Assembly (NCBI GenBank): GCA_017937385.1
Contig: JAGBDR010000032.1
Span: forward strand, 1-42,131
DNA from: Parabacteroides sp.
GTDB taxonomy: Bacteria > Bacteroidota > Bacteroidia > Bacteroidales > Tannerellaceae
Reading direction: 5' to 3'
Length of the DNA stretch: 42,131 nt
The translations under genes were made by a program, and so were the position numbers. Below are positions 8,413 to 17,700 of the stretch, piece after piece. Position 1 is the stretch's first letter. Each line of letters begins with the position of its first letter. The notes below the pieces were generated by a model. The model ran no database searches. It was not told the origin of the DNA and saw nothing but the letters and a program-made list of their open reading frames with translations.

Positions 8413-8525
8413 GATTTATGATTTGAGATTTATGATTTATGAATTGAGGAAGGGGGGGGAGATTTATGATTTATAATTTATGATTTATCAATGACGCATA
8501 AATCATAAATCTCAAATCATAAATC
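8413..8525. repeat. 29-bp perfect inverted repeat of ATTTATGATT words
   Basis: Positions 8413-8441 (beginning GATTTATGATTTGAG) are exactly complementary to 8497-8525 (ending CTCAAATCATAAATC), a 29-bp stem separated by 55 bp. The spacer contains another copy of the same words (8461-8488), which recurs unchanged at 9216-9243. The left arm begins at the base directly upstream of the uxaC start codon. In the kdgK-eda-uxaC transcript this would fold into a strong hairpin just before the uxaC ATG. Confidence 0.85.
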
Positions 8526-8541
8526 TTCAACCCTCCATCCT

Positions 8542-9210
8542 TTAACGATATTTCTTGATAACGGCCAATGCGTCACGACAGAGAACCGAGATCGCTTCCC
8601 AATTGGCGGCTGCGATCATTTCTTTCGGGAACAGTTTGGAACCCATGCCTACGCAAGTCACGCCCGCCTTGAACCAAGCAGACAGGTTTTCTTCCGTCGG
8701 TTCAACGGCTCCTGTTGCCATGATCATGGACCAGGGCATCGGGGCTTTGATGTTCTTCACGAACGAAGGTCCGCCTACGTTTCCGGCCGGGAAGATCTTG
8801 CACAGGTCGCACCCTACTTCTTGGGCGAAGCCGATTTCAGAAACGGAACCGCAGCCCGGTGTGTAGGGCACTAAGCGACGGTTGCACACCTTCGCAATTT
8901 CCGGATTGAACAACGGGCCGACGATGAAGTTCGCACCCAATTGCAAATACAGGGAAGCTGTTCCGGCATCCACGATAGAGCCGACACCCAACACCAGTTC
9001 GGGACATTCTTTTGCGGCGAACTTGTTTAGTTCAGCAAATACTTCGTGTGCGAAGTCACCGCGGTTGGTAAATTCAAATGCGCGTACACCACCTTCGTAG
9101 CAGGCTTTGACAACCTGCTTGGCGATTTCCACATCTTTATGATAGTAAACAGGCACCATCCCTGTGCTGACGATCGCGTCGAGTACCTGCATTTTGTTGA
9201 ATCTTGCCAT
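8542..9210 (-). CDS. eda: KDPG/KHG aldolase
   Basis: This aldolase cleaves 2-keto-3-deoxy-6-phosphogluconate to pyruvate and glyceraldehyde 3-phosphate, the last step of the uronate route that KdgK feeds. The 222-residue protein has normal length for the class I KDPG aldolase family. Lys138 in [11 protein letters not shown] is the Schiff-base lysine, and Glu46 in AFEFTNRG is the conserved catalytic acid. The phosphate-binding block is [12 protein letters not shown] near residue 74, with PYTPGCGS near 115. It is flanked on both sides by ATTTATGATT repeats: one ends 16 bp beyond the stop, and the other starts 6 bp upstream of the ATG. Probably co-transcribed with kdgK upstream. Confidence 0.95.
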   Translation of the reverse strand: MARFNKMQVLDAIVSTGMVPVYYHKDVEIAKQVVKACYEGGVRAFEFTNRGDFAHEVFAELNKFAAKECPELVLGVGSIVDAGTASLYLQLGANFIVGPLFNPEIAKVCNRRLVPYTPGCGSVSEIGFAQEVGCDLCKIFPAGNVGGPSFVKNIKAPMPWSMIMATGAVEPTEENLSAWFKAGVTCVGMGSKLFPKEMIAAANWEAISVLCRDALAVIKKYR

Positions 9211-9215
9211 GATAA

Positions 9216-9266
9216 GATTTATGATTTATAATTTATGATTTATGATTGAATTGTCAATTGTCAATT
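9216..9266. repeat. Low-complexity repeats between kdgK and eda
   Basis: Two repeat types are joined here. Positions 9216-9243 repeat word for word the 28 bases at 8461-8488 (GATTTATGATTTATAATTTA...). Then AATTGTCAATTGTCAATTA runs up to 9267, the kdgK stop codon. The same AATTGTC word lies at the end of aroA. Spacers made only of these repeats, flush with coding sequence, recur in this window. Confidence 0.75.
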
Positions 9267-10308
9267 ACCTCGACACTCGTCCTGAGGCGTCGCCGCTCAT
9301 CAGTTTTTCGACTTCTTCGACGGTTACTTGGTTGAAGTCGCCGTAGATCGTGTGTTTCAGGCAAGAAGCGGCAACTGCGAAATCGAGTGCTTTCTGGTCG
9401 TCTGTCGTATAAGTCAACAGGCCGTAGATGAGACCGCCCATGAACGAGTCGCCACCGCCTACACGGTCCACAATGTGGGTAATGTCGTAACGACGGGACT
9501 GGTACAGTTTGCCGTCGGCATAGAGTACGCCGCCCCACGTATTGTGGTTTGCATTGATGGCACCGCGCAGTGTGATGATTACTTTCTTTGCACGTGGGAA
9601 TTTAGCCATCAGTTGTGTACATACGGATTCGAATTCGGCCGCATTGACCTCGCCGTTTGTGGCTGTCACGTCGAAACCTTCCGGTTTGATACCGAAGACC
9701 TTTTCCGCATCCTCTTCATTACCTAAGATCACGTCGCAACCGGCAACCAATTCCTGCATCACTTCAGAGGCCGTCTTGCCATATTTCCATAAGTTCTTGC
9801 GGTAATTCAAGTCGCATGACACGGGGATACCCATACGGTTTGCCACTTGGATGGCTTCAAGGCAAGCATCAGCTGCGCCCTGTGAGATGGCTGGGGTAAT
9901 ACCTGTCCAGTGGAACCAGGAGGCATCCTTGAATACTTCTTCCCAGTTTACCATTCCCGGCTGGATTTCGGAGATAGCCGAGTGTGCACGGTCGTAAACC
10001 ACCTTGCTGGCACGGGCTACCGCTCCCGTTTCCAAGAAATAGATTCCTAAACGATCGCCACCGTAAACGATGTGCGAAGTCCCTACACCATATTTACGCA
10101 AATCCATCACGCAAGCACGCGCAATGTCGTTTTTGGGTAAACGGGTTACAAACTCGGTCGCAATGCCATAGTTGGCAAGTGATACAGCTACATTCGCTTC
10201 ACCGCCACCGAAGGTCGCATTCAATTTGTCACTCTGACAAAAACGGAGATAGTCTGGAGTAGCCAGCCTGAGCATGATCTCCCCAAAGGTTATTACTTTC
10301 TTATCCAT
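9265..10308 (-). CDS. kdgK: 2-keto-3-deoxygluconate kinase (PfkB family)
   Basis: KdgK phosphorylates 2-keto-3-deoxygluconate with ATP to give KDPG, the substrate of the Eda aldolase encoded next. The 347-residue protein shows both PfkB signatures. The N-terminal glycine-rich block GGGEANVAVSLANYG is at residues 34-48, and the C-terminal block VDRVGGGDSFMGG carries the catalytic base Asp287. The C-terminal signature has Arg-Val in place of the common Thr-Val, a mild variation. It is the first gene of the kdgK-eda-uxaC run and has a good promoter with a palindrome upstream. The stop codon is followed at once by an AATTGTC repeat. Confidence 0.94.
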   Translation of the reverse strand: MDKKVITFGEIMLRLATPDYLRFCQSDKLNATFGGGEANVAVSLANYGIATEFVTRLPKNDIARACVMDLRKYGVGTSHIVYGGDRLGIYFLETGAVARASKVVYDRAHSAISEIQPGMVNWEEVFKDASWFHWTGITPAISQGAADACLEAIQVANRMGIPVSCDLNYRKNLWKYGKTASEVMQELVAGCDVILGNEEDAEKVFGIKPEGFDVTATNGEVNAAEFESVCTQLMAKFPRAKKVIITLRGAINANHNTWGGVLYADGKLYQSRRYDITHIVDRVGGGDSFMGGLIYGLLTYTTDDQKALDFAVAASCLKHTIYGDFNQVTVEEVEKLMSGDASGRVSR

Positions 10309-10336
10309 GTCTATGGTTTATAATATGTTTAAGCCA

Positions 10337-10365
10337 CAAAAGTAGAAGTTTATTTTTAAATAAAC
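10337..10365 (-). promoter_or_regulatory. kdgK promoter with overlapping palindromic operator
   Basis: On the minus strand TACTTTTG (10344 to 10337) matches TAnnTTTG and lies 28 bp before the kdgK start. Directly upstream, 10348-10365 is the palindrome GTTTATTT-TT-AAATAAAC, which would sit in the promoter spacer and could bind a dimeric regulator that blocks RNA polymerase. The regulator is not identifiable from this window. Confidence 0.6.
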
Positions 10366-10474
10366 ATATCGTGTGCGCGAAAACATATAGTAATAATGGA
10401 ACTAATAACGGAAATTATGCCAGAAAGCGGAGGTGTCGTTTGTCCTTCTCTGCTCTTCGGTCATCTCTCCGTTT

Positions 10475-13012
10475 TTATGGTGTGATTAGGTAAATTACCC
10501 CTTTTTGTGTCTCGAATGTCGTTTGGAAATATTCTTTCCCGTTTGACTGGACCGGTTCGGATGTGGCTATAGCCTTGCCACCCGCTTTCACTGTGAAAGG
10601 CTGTCCGGCCCGGAGCGTGCAGCTTTTCCCCGACAGCGAACGGATATGGGCCTCTGCCAGTTTTCCTTCTTTCCAGTTCATCGCAACTTCGAAGTTCCCC
10701 CGTGCTTTCAGACCGGAAACAGAACCTTCCGCCCATACGTCGGGCAAGGCCGGCAGCAGATGGATATATCCGGCATGGCTTTGCAACAGGATTTCAACGA
10801 CACCGGCCGCATAGCCGAAGTTACCGTCGATCTGGAAAGGCGGACAGGCATCCAGCATATTGCAATACAAACCTCCTCCGTTTCTCTTCTTGGGACCGAA
10901 CTGGACAGGGTTGAACAGGTTCTGGATGATGGTGTAGGCATGGTTGCCATCTAACAGGCGTGCCCAGCAATTAATCTTCCAGCCCATTGACCAGCCGGTA
11001 GCGGCATCACCACGCAGGTTCAACGTCTGTTCTACCGCTTTGAACAAGTCCGGAGTTTGGTCGGGAGTGATTTGGTCACCCGGATAGAAACCATACAAAT
11101 GGGACAAATGGCGATGTTGCGGATCTTGTTCTTTGAAATCATACATCCATTCCTGCAATTGTCCCCGGCTACCGATTTGATACGGAAGCAATCGGTTCAA
11201 TTTCCCTTTTAGCTCGGCTCTCAGTTCTGCATCCAAGTCAAACATATCAGCTGTTTTAATGGTGCGTTCGAAAGTTTCACGTATGATAGCCATGTCCATG
11301 GTGGGGCCCATGCTTAACGCGGTTTTTTCCCCTTCGGGGGTTATAAACCAGTTTTCAGGAGAGACACCGACAGGTGTGACTAAATGTCCCTTGCCGTCGT
11401 CAATCAGCCAATCTGCATAGAATTCGGCAGCCCCTTTCATCAGTGGATAGGCTCTGTTTTTCAAGAATTCCTTGTCATCTGAATATAGATAGTGTTCCCA
11501 CAGATGACTGCACAACCAACCTTGTACCATTGGCCAAAAAGAGGCAGAGGGGACATTGTCGTTTGGCAATGACTCACGCCAAAGCGATGTATTGTGGTGT
11601 GCCACCCAGCCACGTCTGCCGTACATGTTGCGGGCTGTTTCCGCCCCGGTTTCCGACAACTCTTTGATTAATGTGAATAACGGTTCCTGGCATTCCGGCA
11701 AGTTGGCGGATTCAGCCATCCAATAGTTCATTTCAAGATTGATATTCTGTGTATAGCCACAATTCCAAGGTGGAACGATTTCTTTGTTCCACATACCTTG
11801 CAGGTTCAAAGGCTGGCCACCCGGACGGGAGCCGCTGATCATCAGATAACGTCCATATTGGAACAACAGAGCGGCCAAATCCGGGTCGGCTTTTTCGGCA
11901 AAACGGATGATACGTTCATCGGTAGGCAAGGCTTTTTGTTCCGGTGCTGATGTCAACTTCAGTTGGACACGGTCGAACAGGTTGTGATAATCTGTCAGAT
12001 GCCGTTTCTTAAGTTCTTCATATTGATAGGCTGTCGCCTTTTCTAAGATATGGGCTGCTTTCTGTGCCGGATCTATACCTTCCAGGCTGGGGCTTTTGTC
12101 GTATCCGTTGTAACTGGTGGCTAAGCTCATAACGAAATAGACTTCGTCCGTTTCGTTTACATGGATTCCGCTATCATTTATTTCGACCTTTCCCTTCGGG
12201 CAAATGGGTTTCAGTTGTGCTTCAAACAACATCCCTTTGTTTTCTATTTCATCACCGTACAAAACTCGTTTGTCGAATTTTCGGTTTCCCTTTTCATCGT
12301 AGAGTTCCGGGTGTTTATAATGATCGCCCCAGCTTTCTATCTGCTCGAACGTGCGGCGTTCCACATAGCCGGGTGCTTTTCCCTGTATGACCAGACGGTC
12401 TTTTTGACTTTTTTGTATAGCTGTCGGGTGTTCCGAGGTGAAGTCAAGCGTGATGTCGAGTCCTTTGGGGGTGTCGCTCTTCAAGTGGATGACAATCACG
12501 TTTTCCGGATGGGAAGCAAACACTTCACGTTCGTAGCGGATGCCGTTTTGTATATATTTCGTACTTGCAATGGCATCTGAAATGTTTAAGTCGCGTTTAT
12601 ATTCACTGACTTCACCGGTGCGGTTGTTTTTGATATGCAAATCGGCAAAGGGCTGGTAATATTGATGTAAACGTCCCAGCCAGTGTTTGCACACCAGGTC
12701 GCTTGCCTCCTTGTATTTTTCTTTCCGCATCAGTCCGACTACTTTGTCAAACATCTCCGGAGTCACCTTGATATCCTTGAAAAGGACGGAAGGTTCTCCA
12801 CTGTACAAAGTGTTTTCATTCAATTGCAATTGCTCAGAATCGATACCTCCGAAGACCATGGCTCCTGAGTGCCCGTTTCCGATAGGAAGTGCTTCGTTCC
12901 AGTTCCGGGCAGGCTCGTCATACCATAAGGCGAGCGGTTCTTTTTGCGGTGTTCTCGCACACGCAACCAGTAGCAATAATGAGATCAGACAAGTGATAAT
13001 GCGCATATACAT
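10475..13012 (-). CDS. Glycoside hydrolase family 95 (alpha-L-fucosidase type) lipoprotein
   Basis: GH95 enzymes are inverting exo-glycosidases that mostly remove alpha-1,2-linked L-fucose; some act on alpha-L-galactose. The 845-residue protein starts with a lipoprotein signal (LLLLVACARTP), so it is anchored in an outer or periplasmic membrane leaflet. The family opening LWYDEPARNWNEALPIGNG is near residue 29. Residues matching the known active site are the N-x-N pair Asn423/Asn425 in QNINLEMNYW, Glu553 in VSPENWF (probable general acid) and Asp729 in IDGNFGYAAG. The start could be the second Met (13006) rather than 13012. It is the last gene of the SusC/SusD locus but has its own promoter after a terminator. 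Substrate specificity within GH95 cannot be set from sequence. Confidence 0.92.
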   Translation of the reverse strand: MYMRIITCLISLLLLVACARTPQKEPLALWYDEPARNWNEALPIGNGHSGAMVFGGIDSEQLQLNENTLYSGEPSVLFKDIKVTPEMFDKVVGLMRKEKYKEASDLVCKHWLGRLHQYYQPFADLHIKNNRTGEVSEYKRDLNISDAIASTKYIQNGIRYEREVFASHPENVIVIHLKSDTPKGLDITLDFTSEHPTAIQKSQKDRLVIQGKAPGYVERRTFEQIESWGDHYKHPELYDEKGNRKFDKRVLYGDEIENKGMLFEAQLKPICPKGKVEINDSGIHVNETDEVYFVMSLATSYNGYDKSPSLEGIDPAQKAAHILEKATAYQYEELKKRHLTDYHNLFDRVQLKLTSAPEQKALPTDERIIRFAEKADPDLAALLFQYGRYLMISGSRPGGQPLNLQGMWNKEIVPPWNCGYTQNINLEMNYWMAESANLPECQEPLFTLIKELSETGAETARNMYGRRGWVAHHNTSLWRESLPNDNVPSASFWPMVQGWLCSHLWEHYLYSDDKEFLKNRAYPLMKGAAEFYADWLIDDGKGHLVTPVGVSPENWFITPEGEKTALSMGPTMDMAIIRETFERTIKTADMFDLDAELRAELKGKLNRLLPYQIGSRGQLQEWMYDFKEQDPQHRHLSHLYGFYPGDQITPDQTPDLFKAVEQTLNLRGDAATGWSMGWKINCWARLLDGNHAYTIIQNLFNPVQFGPKKRNGGGLYCNMLDACPPFQIDGNFGYAAGVVEILLQSHAGYIHLLPALPDVWAEGSVSGLKARGNFEVAMNWKEGKLAEAHIRSLSGKSCTLRAGQPFTVKAGGKAIATSEPVQSNGKEYFQTTFETQKGVIYLITP

Positions 13013-13033
13013 GATATTTTAAGATGATACAAA

Positions 13034-13076
13034 AAAGTGTCCGGATGCAAAGATAGACAATTCATCCGGACACTTT
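13034..13076 (-). terminator. Intrinsic terminator between susD and the GH95 gene
   Basis: AAAGTGTCCGGATG (13034-13047) and CATCCGGACACTTT (13063-13076) form a perfect 14-bp stem with a 15-nt loop. On the minus strand the stem is followed by a run of T (TTTTTTG), the layout of a Rho-independent terminator acting on susC-susD transcripts. The -7 box for the GH95 gene lies inside the loop. Confidence 0.85.
13048..13055 (-). promoter_or_regulatory. -7 box for the GH95 gene inside the terminator loop
   Basis: Read on the minus strand this is TATCTTTG, an exact TAnnTTTG match, 35 bp before the GH95 start. About 20-24 bp further upstream the minus strand reads TTTCA, one base from the -33 TTTG element. 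The box lies wholly in the loop of the susD terminator, so the GH95 gene may be transcribed independently of susCD. Confidence 0.6.
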
Positions 13077-13093
13077 GAAAGATTTAAAATGAA

Positions 13094-14776
13094 TTAGTAT
13101 CCCGGATTCTGTTCGATCGTGGCATAAATGTTCCGTTCGATTTCAGAAAAAGGAATCGGCCAGAGGTTATGATGATCTTGAATGGATTTGCCGGATATCG
13201 GGTTGTATTTCCGGACTCTGTCTACTAATTTCCCCATTCGTAAAAGAGTTAGAGAACGCGTCTCTTCTCCATATAGTTCGCGCAAGCGTTCATCCAACAG
13301 ATAATCGATGTCCACTTCCTCTTCTGTTGCCGGTTCAGCATGTGCGCGGGAACGAATAACGTTGATGTCGTTTGTGGCATTTCCCTTATCTCCTTTCATC
13401 AGATAAGCTTCAGCCCGGAGCAGATAGGTTTCTGCCAAACGGAAGAAATATTCGTCTTTATACGAGTTGGCTGCACCATTAACCATCAAATGGTCTCCAA
13501 AAGCAGTCATCTGAGGGCTTCCATCACTGTTTTTCAGCCACAATTCTTCCGGAAAATTATTCACACGACTGAATTTGGTAATGATCGGATACCATTGGCG
13601 GATGGAATCTGCTTGCGTATAGAATCCGTCAGCAACAAACCATTTTCCGAAATTTTCCGATTTCGGATTATCGATTCTTACGTCTCGGATAATGTTGTAT
13701 TGGGAATTTCGAATGTCATTTTCAGATCCTTTGCTCCAGATTTCATTGAAGAAATGCTTGGTGGGTTGTACCCAACCTACGCCACGTCCGCCTTTTCCAT
13801 CTGTGATCCCGGCGAATGCATTGACTTTTGTTCCGTTCTCTTCAATTTGGATATTCTGATAGAATGGGATGATCGTCCAGGGCATATTGTAGTGGCTGGA
13901 AGAACCTGCATTCAGATAGTCATATTGGATGACCCATAATGCCTCTTTGTTCCCGCTCGTTCTGTTTTGATTGTCCAGGCGGAACAGGTCCCAATAGACA
14001 TCGCCTTCCTCTGTTCGACGTGAACCGAAACGTTCGGTCATCAAGTGGAGTTCCGGATGATTGATTACAGCAGTGGCTGTTTGGATCGCTTCGTCATAGA
14101 GTTTCAGACAGATATTGATTTCTGTAAGCAAATGTTGGGCCAACTGTTTGTTTACTTTCCCATCGGCAACCGATTCGATGTTTGGTAACAAACCGATGGC
14201 TTCCTCCAAATCTCGTTTGATTTGTTTGTAAACTTCTTCACGACTTGCCCGTGTAAGGTCACGACGAGGTTCGCTGATTTCTTCCAGTACCAAGGGTACG
14301 CCTCCATACAGGTGTGCCAATGCCCGATAAGCATATCCACGGAAAAACAAGGCTTCACCTCGAATGACCTTTTTGTTGGCTTCATCTACTTTATCGGTCA
14401 TTTCAATACGGTTTAGAATGACATTGGCATTGGTGATGATACTGTAATATTCTTTCCAGAAAGTCAATGCCGGCCCGAACGTGGGAACCATTGTGTTAGC
14501 ATAGTCGTTTAACTTGGCCGGCTTGTAATAGTCGGTACTGTTATGCGCAAAATCGGTCGCATAATAAAACGTATAACGAGTGTCCGGATCAATATTGCAG
14601 ATGATCTTTCGTGATTGATTGTACAAATAGTTTAATGAGGTCTGGAAGTGTTCGTTGGTAATCATGGAGTTTTCCGGTGAATAGAAATCCAACGGTTTTT
14701 CTTCCAAGAAATCATCGCAGCCGGAAAATGTTCCGAATGCGAGTAGGGCAAGTACGATATATTTGATTGTTTTCAT
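13094..14776 (-). CDS. SusD/RagB-family surface glycan-binding lipoprotein
   Basis: SusD-like proteins sit as lipoprotein lids on SusC transporters at the cell surface and bind the glycan being imported. This 560-residue protein has a lipoprotein signal ending at Cys20 (FGTFSGCDDFLEEKP), with the DFLEEKP opening typical of the family. It also has the TPR-like block GEALFFRGYAYRALAHLYGG near residue 140-160 and a C-terminal RSRAHAEPATEEEVDIDYLLDERLRELYGEE stretch (near residue 485-515), both standard SusD hallmarks. The gene follows susC by 12 bp and is followed by a strong intrinsic terminator, so susC-susD form one transcription unit. The ligand cannot be read from sequence. Confidence 0.96.
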   Translation of the reverse strand: MKTIKYIVLALLAFGTFSGCDDFLEEKPLDFYSPENSMITNEHFQTSLNYLYNQSRKIICNIDPDTRYTFYYATDFAHNSTDYYKPAKLNDYANTMVPTFGPALTFWKEYYSIITNANVILNRIEMTDKVDEANKKVIRGEALFFRGYAYRALAHLYGGVPLVLEEISEPRRDLTRASREEVYKQIKRDLEEAIGLLPNIESVADGKVNKQLAQHLLTEINICLKLYDEAIQTATAVINHPELHLMTERFGSRRTEEGDVYWDLFRLDNQNRTSGNKEALWVIQYDYLNAGSSSHYNMPWTIIPFYQNIQIEENGTKVNAFAGITDGKGGRGVGWVQPTKHFFNEIWSKGSENDIRNSQYNIIRDVRIDNPKSENFGKWFVADGFYTQADSIRQWYPIITKFSRVNNFPEELWLKNSDGSPQMTAFGDHLMVNGAANSYKDEYFFRLAETYLLRAEAYLMKGDKGNATNDINVIRSRAHAEPATEEEVDIDYLLDERLRELYGEETRSLTLLRMGKLVDRVRKYNPISGKSIQDHHNLWPIPFSEIERNIYATIEQNPGY

Positions 14777-14788
14777 GCTGTTTGATCT

Positions 14789-17700
14789 TTAAAATTCCAC
14801 ATTAAGTCCGATAGAATAACTTTTCATGACAGGATATTTATCTGTTACCAATCCGGTTCCTGTTTCGGGATCCCAGCCGTCCCAATCAGTGAATGTCAAT
14901 AGGTTCTTGCCTGTAACATACAGTTTCAAGCGATTGATATTGAACTTCTTCAAGAATGATTGGGGGACATTGTATGATAACGTGACATCTTGCAAGCGGA
15001 CGAAGCTTCGTTGGATATACGGAGAGAAACCATAGCCTCCCAAAGCCATCGGGTAATAACCGATCTGGCGATAACGGGCATTCGGGTTTTCCGGTGTCCA
15101 GTAATCGAAGTTGAACAGGTTGCTTTGGTAGATATTGTCCGGATTGGCCAGGCTGCTGCCCGGTTGTCCGTAATAATAGTCTTTGCCTCCCTGTATGGAA
15201 TTGATCATGAATTTGAATTCCCAATCTTTGTAGCGGAAAGAATTTTGGATACTGAAACGATAGGCCGGATCTGTATATCCCAATATCTTCCGGTCTTGGT
15301 CGGCCGTGTATTTCCCGTCTCCGTTGATGTCTTCTACTTTATAGGTTCCATATTCGAATCCATCTGGAATCTTGCCTGCCAATTTATCTGCGATCTGCCA
15401 CATACCGATGATATTGTAATCATAGCATACGCCGTATGAATGTCCGATAAAGATTTTATTGGCGATCAAATCGTCTTCACGCCCGTCTCCATCGGCATCG
15501 ATTCCCAAAATGCTTTTTACTTTATTGCGGTTGCGGGAGAAGTTGAAGGTGATGTCCCAACTGAAATCTTTGGTCTCGACAGGAACACTGGTTACGGTCA
15601 TTTCAAACCCGTGGTTCCCTAATTTGCCGATGTTGCTGGGGATTTTGTCTAATCCGTTTATTTGTGGGATGTTGATATTATACAATACGTTGTTTGTCGT
15701 AGACGTGTAGTATTCCAAAGAACCGAAGATCCGGCTGTTCAAAGCACTGAAGTCTGCGGCAACGTTGAATGTATTGGTTGTTTCCCATTTCAGATCGGAA
15801 TTGGCAAGCGACTTGATCCATTGCATTTGTTCTGCGCTGGCTCCGTCTCCAAACAGATAACCGTTTCCACTTCCCATTTTTGCCAATGTCTCGTAGCGGC
15901 CTACGGTCCTGTTTCCGTTTTGTCCGTATGATAAGCGTAATTTCAGGTTGTCCATCCAATTGACATTCTCTTTGAAGAAGTCTTCTTCGCTGATACGCCA
16001 AGCGACTGCTGCTGATGGGAATACGCCGTATTTGTGGTTGCTTCCGAAGCCGGAGAACCCGTCACGACGGACAGTTCCTGTGAACATGTATTTACCGGCA
16101 TACGTATAAGCGGCACGGAACATCATGTATAAGCTGGATTCTTCCCAAGCATCGGAGCTTACTTTATTCAGGTCTGCTTGACCGGATTCCAAAGAGTTAT
16201 AGCCTAACGCGAAGTTACTGAAATGGGAAGATTCGGCTGTCGTTTTCTCATATTGGCGTTTTTCCAAACCATACACGAAGGTTGCGTTGATATTATGTTT
16301 GCCGAAAGTCCTTTTATAAGTCAAAATGTTGTCTACCGTATAATTATAGGTAGTGGCGTTCGCCTTGCTTGCTTTGCCAGTGAAGTTTTCACCCCATTCG
16401 TTGGAGTTGAACTCCTGGGCATGGATCAAATTCTGGGAAAAATTCAACCGGTAATTTAATCCTTTCAAAAAAGGAAAGTCGATGTCTGCAAAGAAGTTGG
16501 CGAATAGGTTGTACCGTCTGTTTACATCATCCTGGTCGACAGCCTGTAACGGGTTGTTGTAGTCTTTGTAGGGCTGTCTGATCAAATCTCCATTTTCGTT
16601 GTAAGGTTTGACAAGCGGTGGCATGCCCATGGCCGTACTGATGCTGGGAGCAGCACCGGAATAGTTGCTCATGGTAAAGAATGATTGTGTACCCACCTTT
16701 AGCCAATTAGTGATTTTGGTATCCAGATTTAGGCGAACATTGTATCGCTTATAAGTATCATTGATAATTAAGTTCTGCTGATCGGTGTATCCGACAGAGA
16801 AGAAGTAACCACTCAGTTCGCTTTTGCCTCGGACGCTTAAGTTGTGATTCTGGATGTAAGGATGGTCGTTGAGCAACAGATCCCACCAATTGGTATCTGT
16901 CCCGTTCATGTATCCTTCCAATGAATTGTTGTCCATCAAGTGCTTGGAGGGATCCCAGTTCGGATTCATCGTCAACATATCATCACCGATACGGCTTTCA
17001 TCCAAATAACGGTCGGCGATTTTGCGCAAGAATCCTTCCCTGTTTTCCGGATACAGATCCTTGTTGGTCGGCGACTGGAAAGAGTACGAACCGCTATATT
17101 CGATCATCGGTTTGCTCATCACCTTCCCTTGTTTGGACGTGATCAGAATCACCCCATTGCTGGCTTCCGATCCGTAGATGGCGGCGGCGCTTGCGTCTTT
17201 CAGGATGTCGATAGATTCTACGTCGTTCATATTGATATCGACCATATCGCCACGGAAAATGATACCATCCAATACGATCAACGGGCTGTTGCCACCACTG
17301 ATGGACGTACGGCCGCGGATAGACATTTCCGGATCTTTACCGGCTTCAGACACGGCTCCGACGTTCAAACCGGGAACGGTTCCCTGTAATGCCGAACCTA
17401 AACTGATGTTCGGTGATTCCTGCAAAGTCTCCAGATCGGCACGGACGACAGATCCGGCGAGGTCGCTTTTCTTGGCCGTACCGTAACCCACCACCACCAC
17501 CTCTTCCAGCTTCTGGGCGTCTTCTGCCAGCTGTACGTTGATGTTTTTCTGGTTGCCGACTGTGATTTCTTTGGTTACATAGCCGATGTAGGAAAACTGG
17601 AGGACGGCTCCTTCTGAAACGGATAATGTGTAATTGCCGTCCATATCGGTGATGATTCCGTTGGTTGTGCCTTTTTCCACGACGTTTGCACCGACGATCG

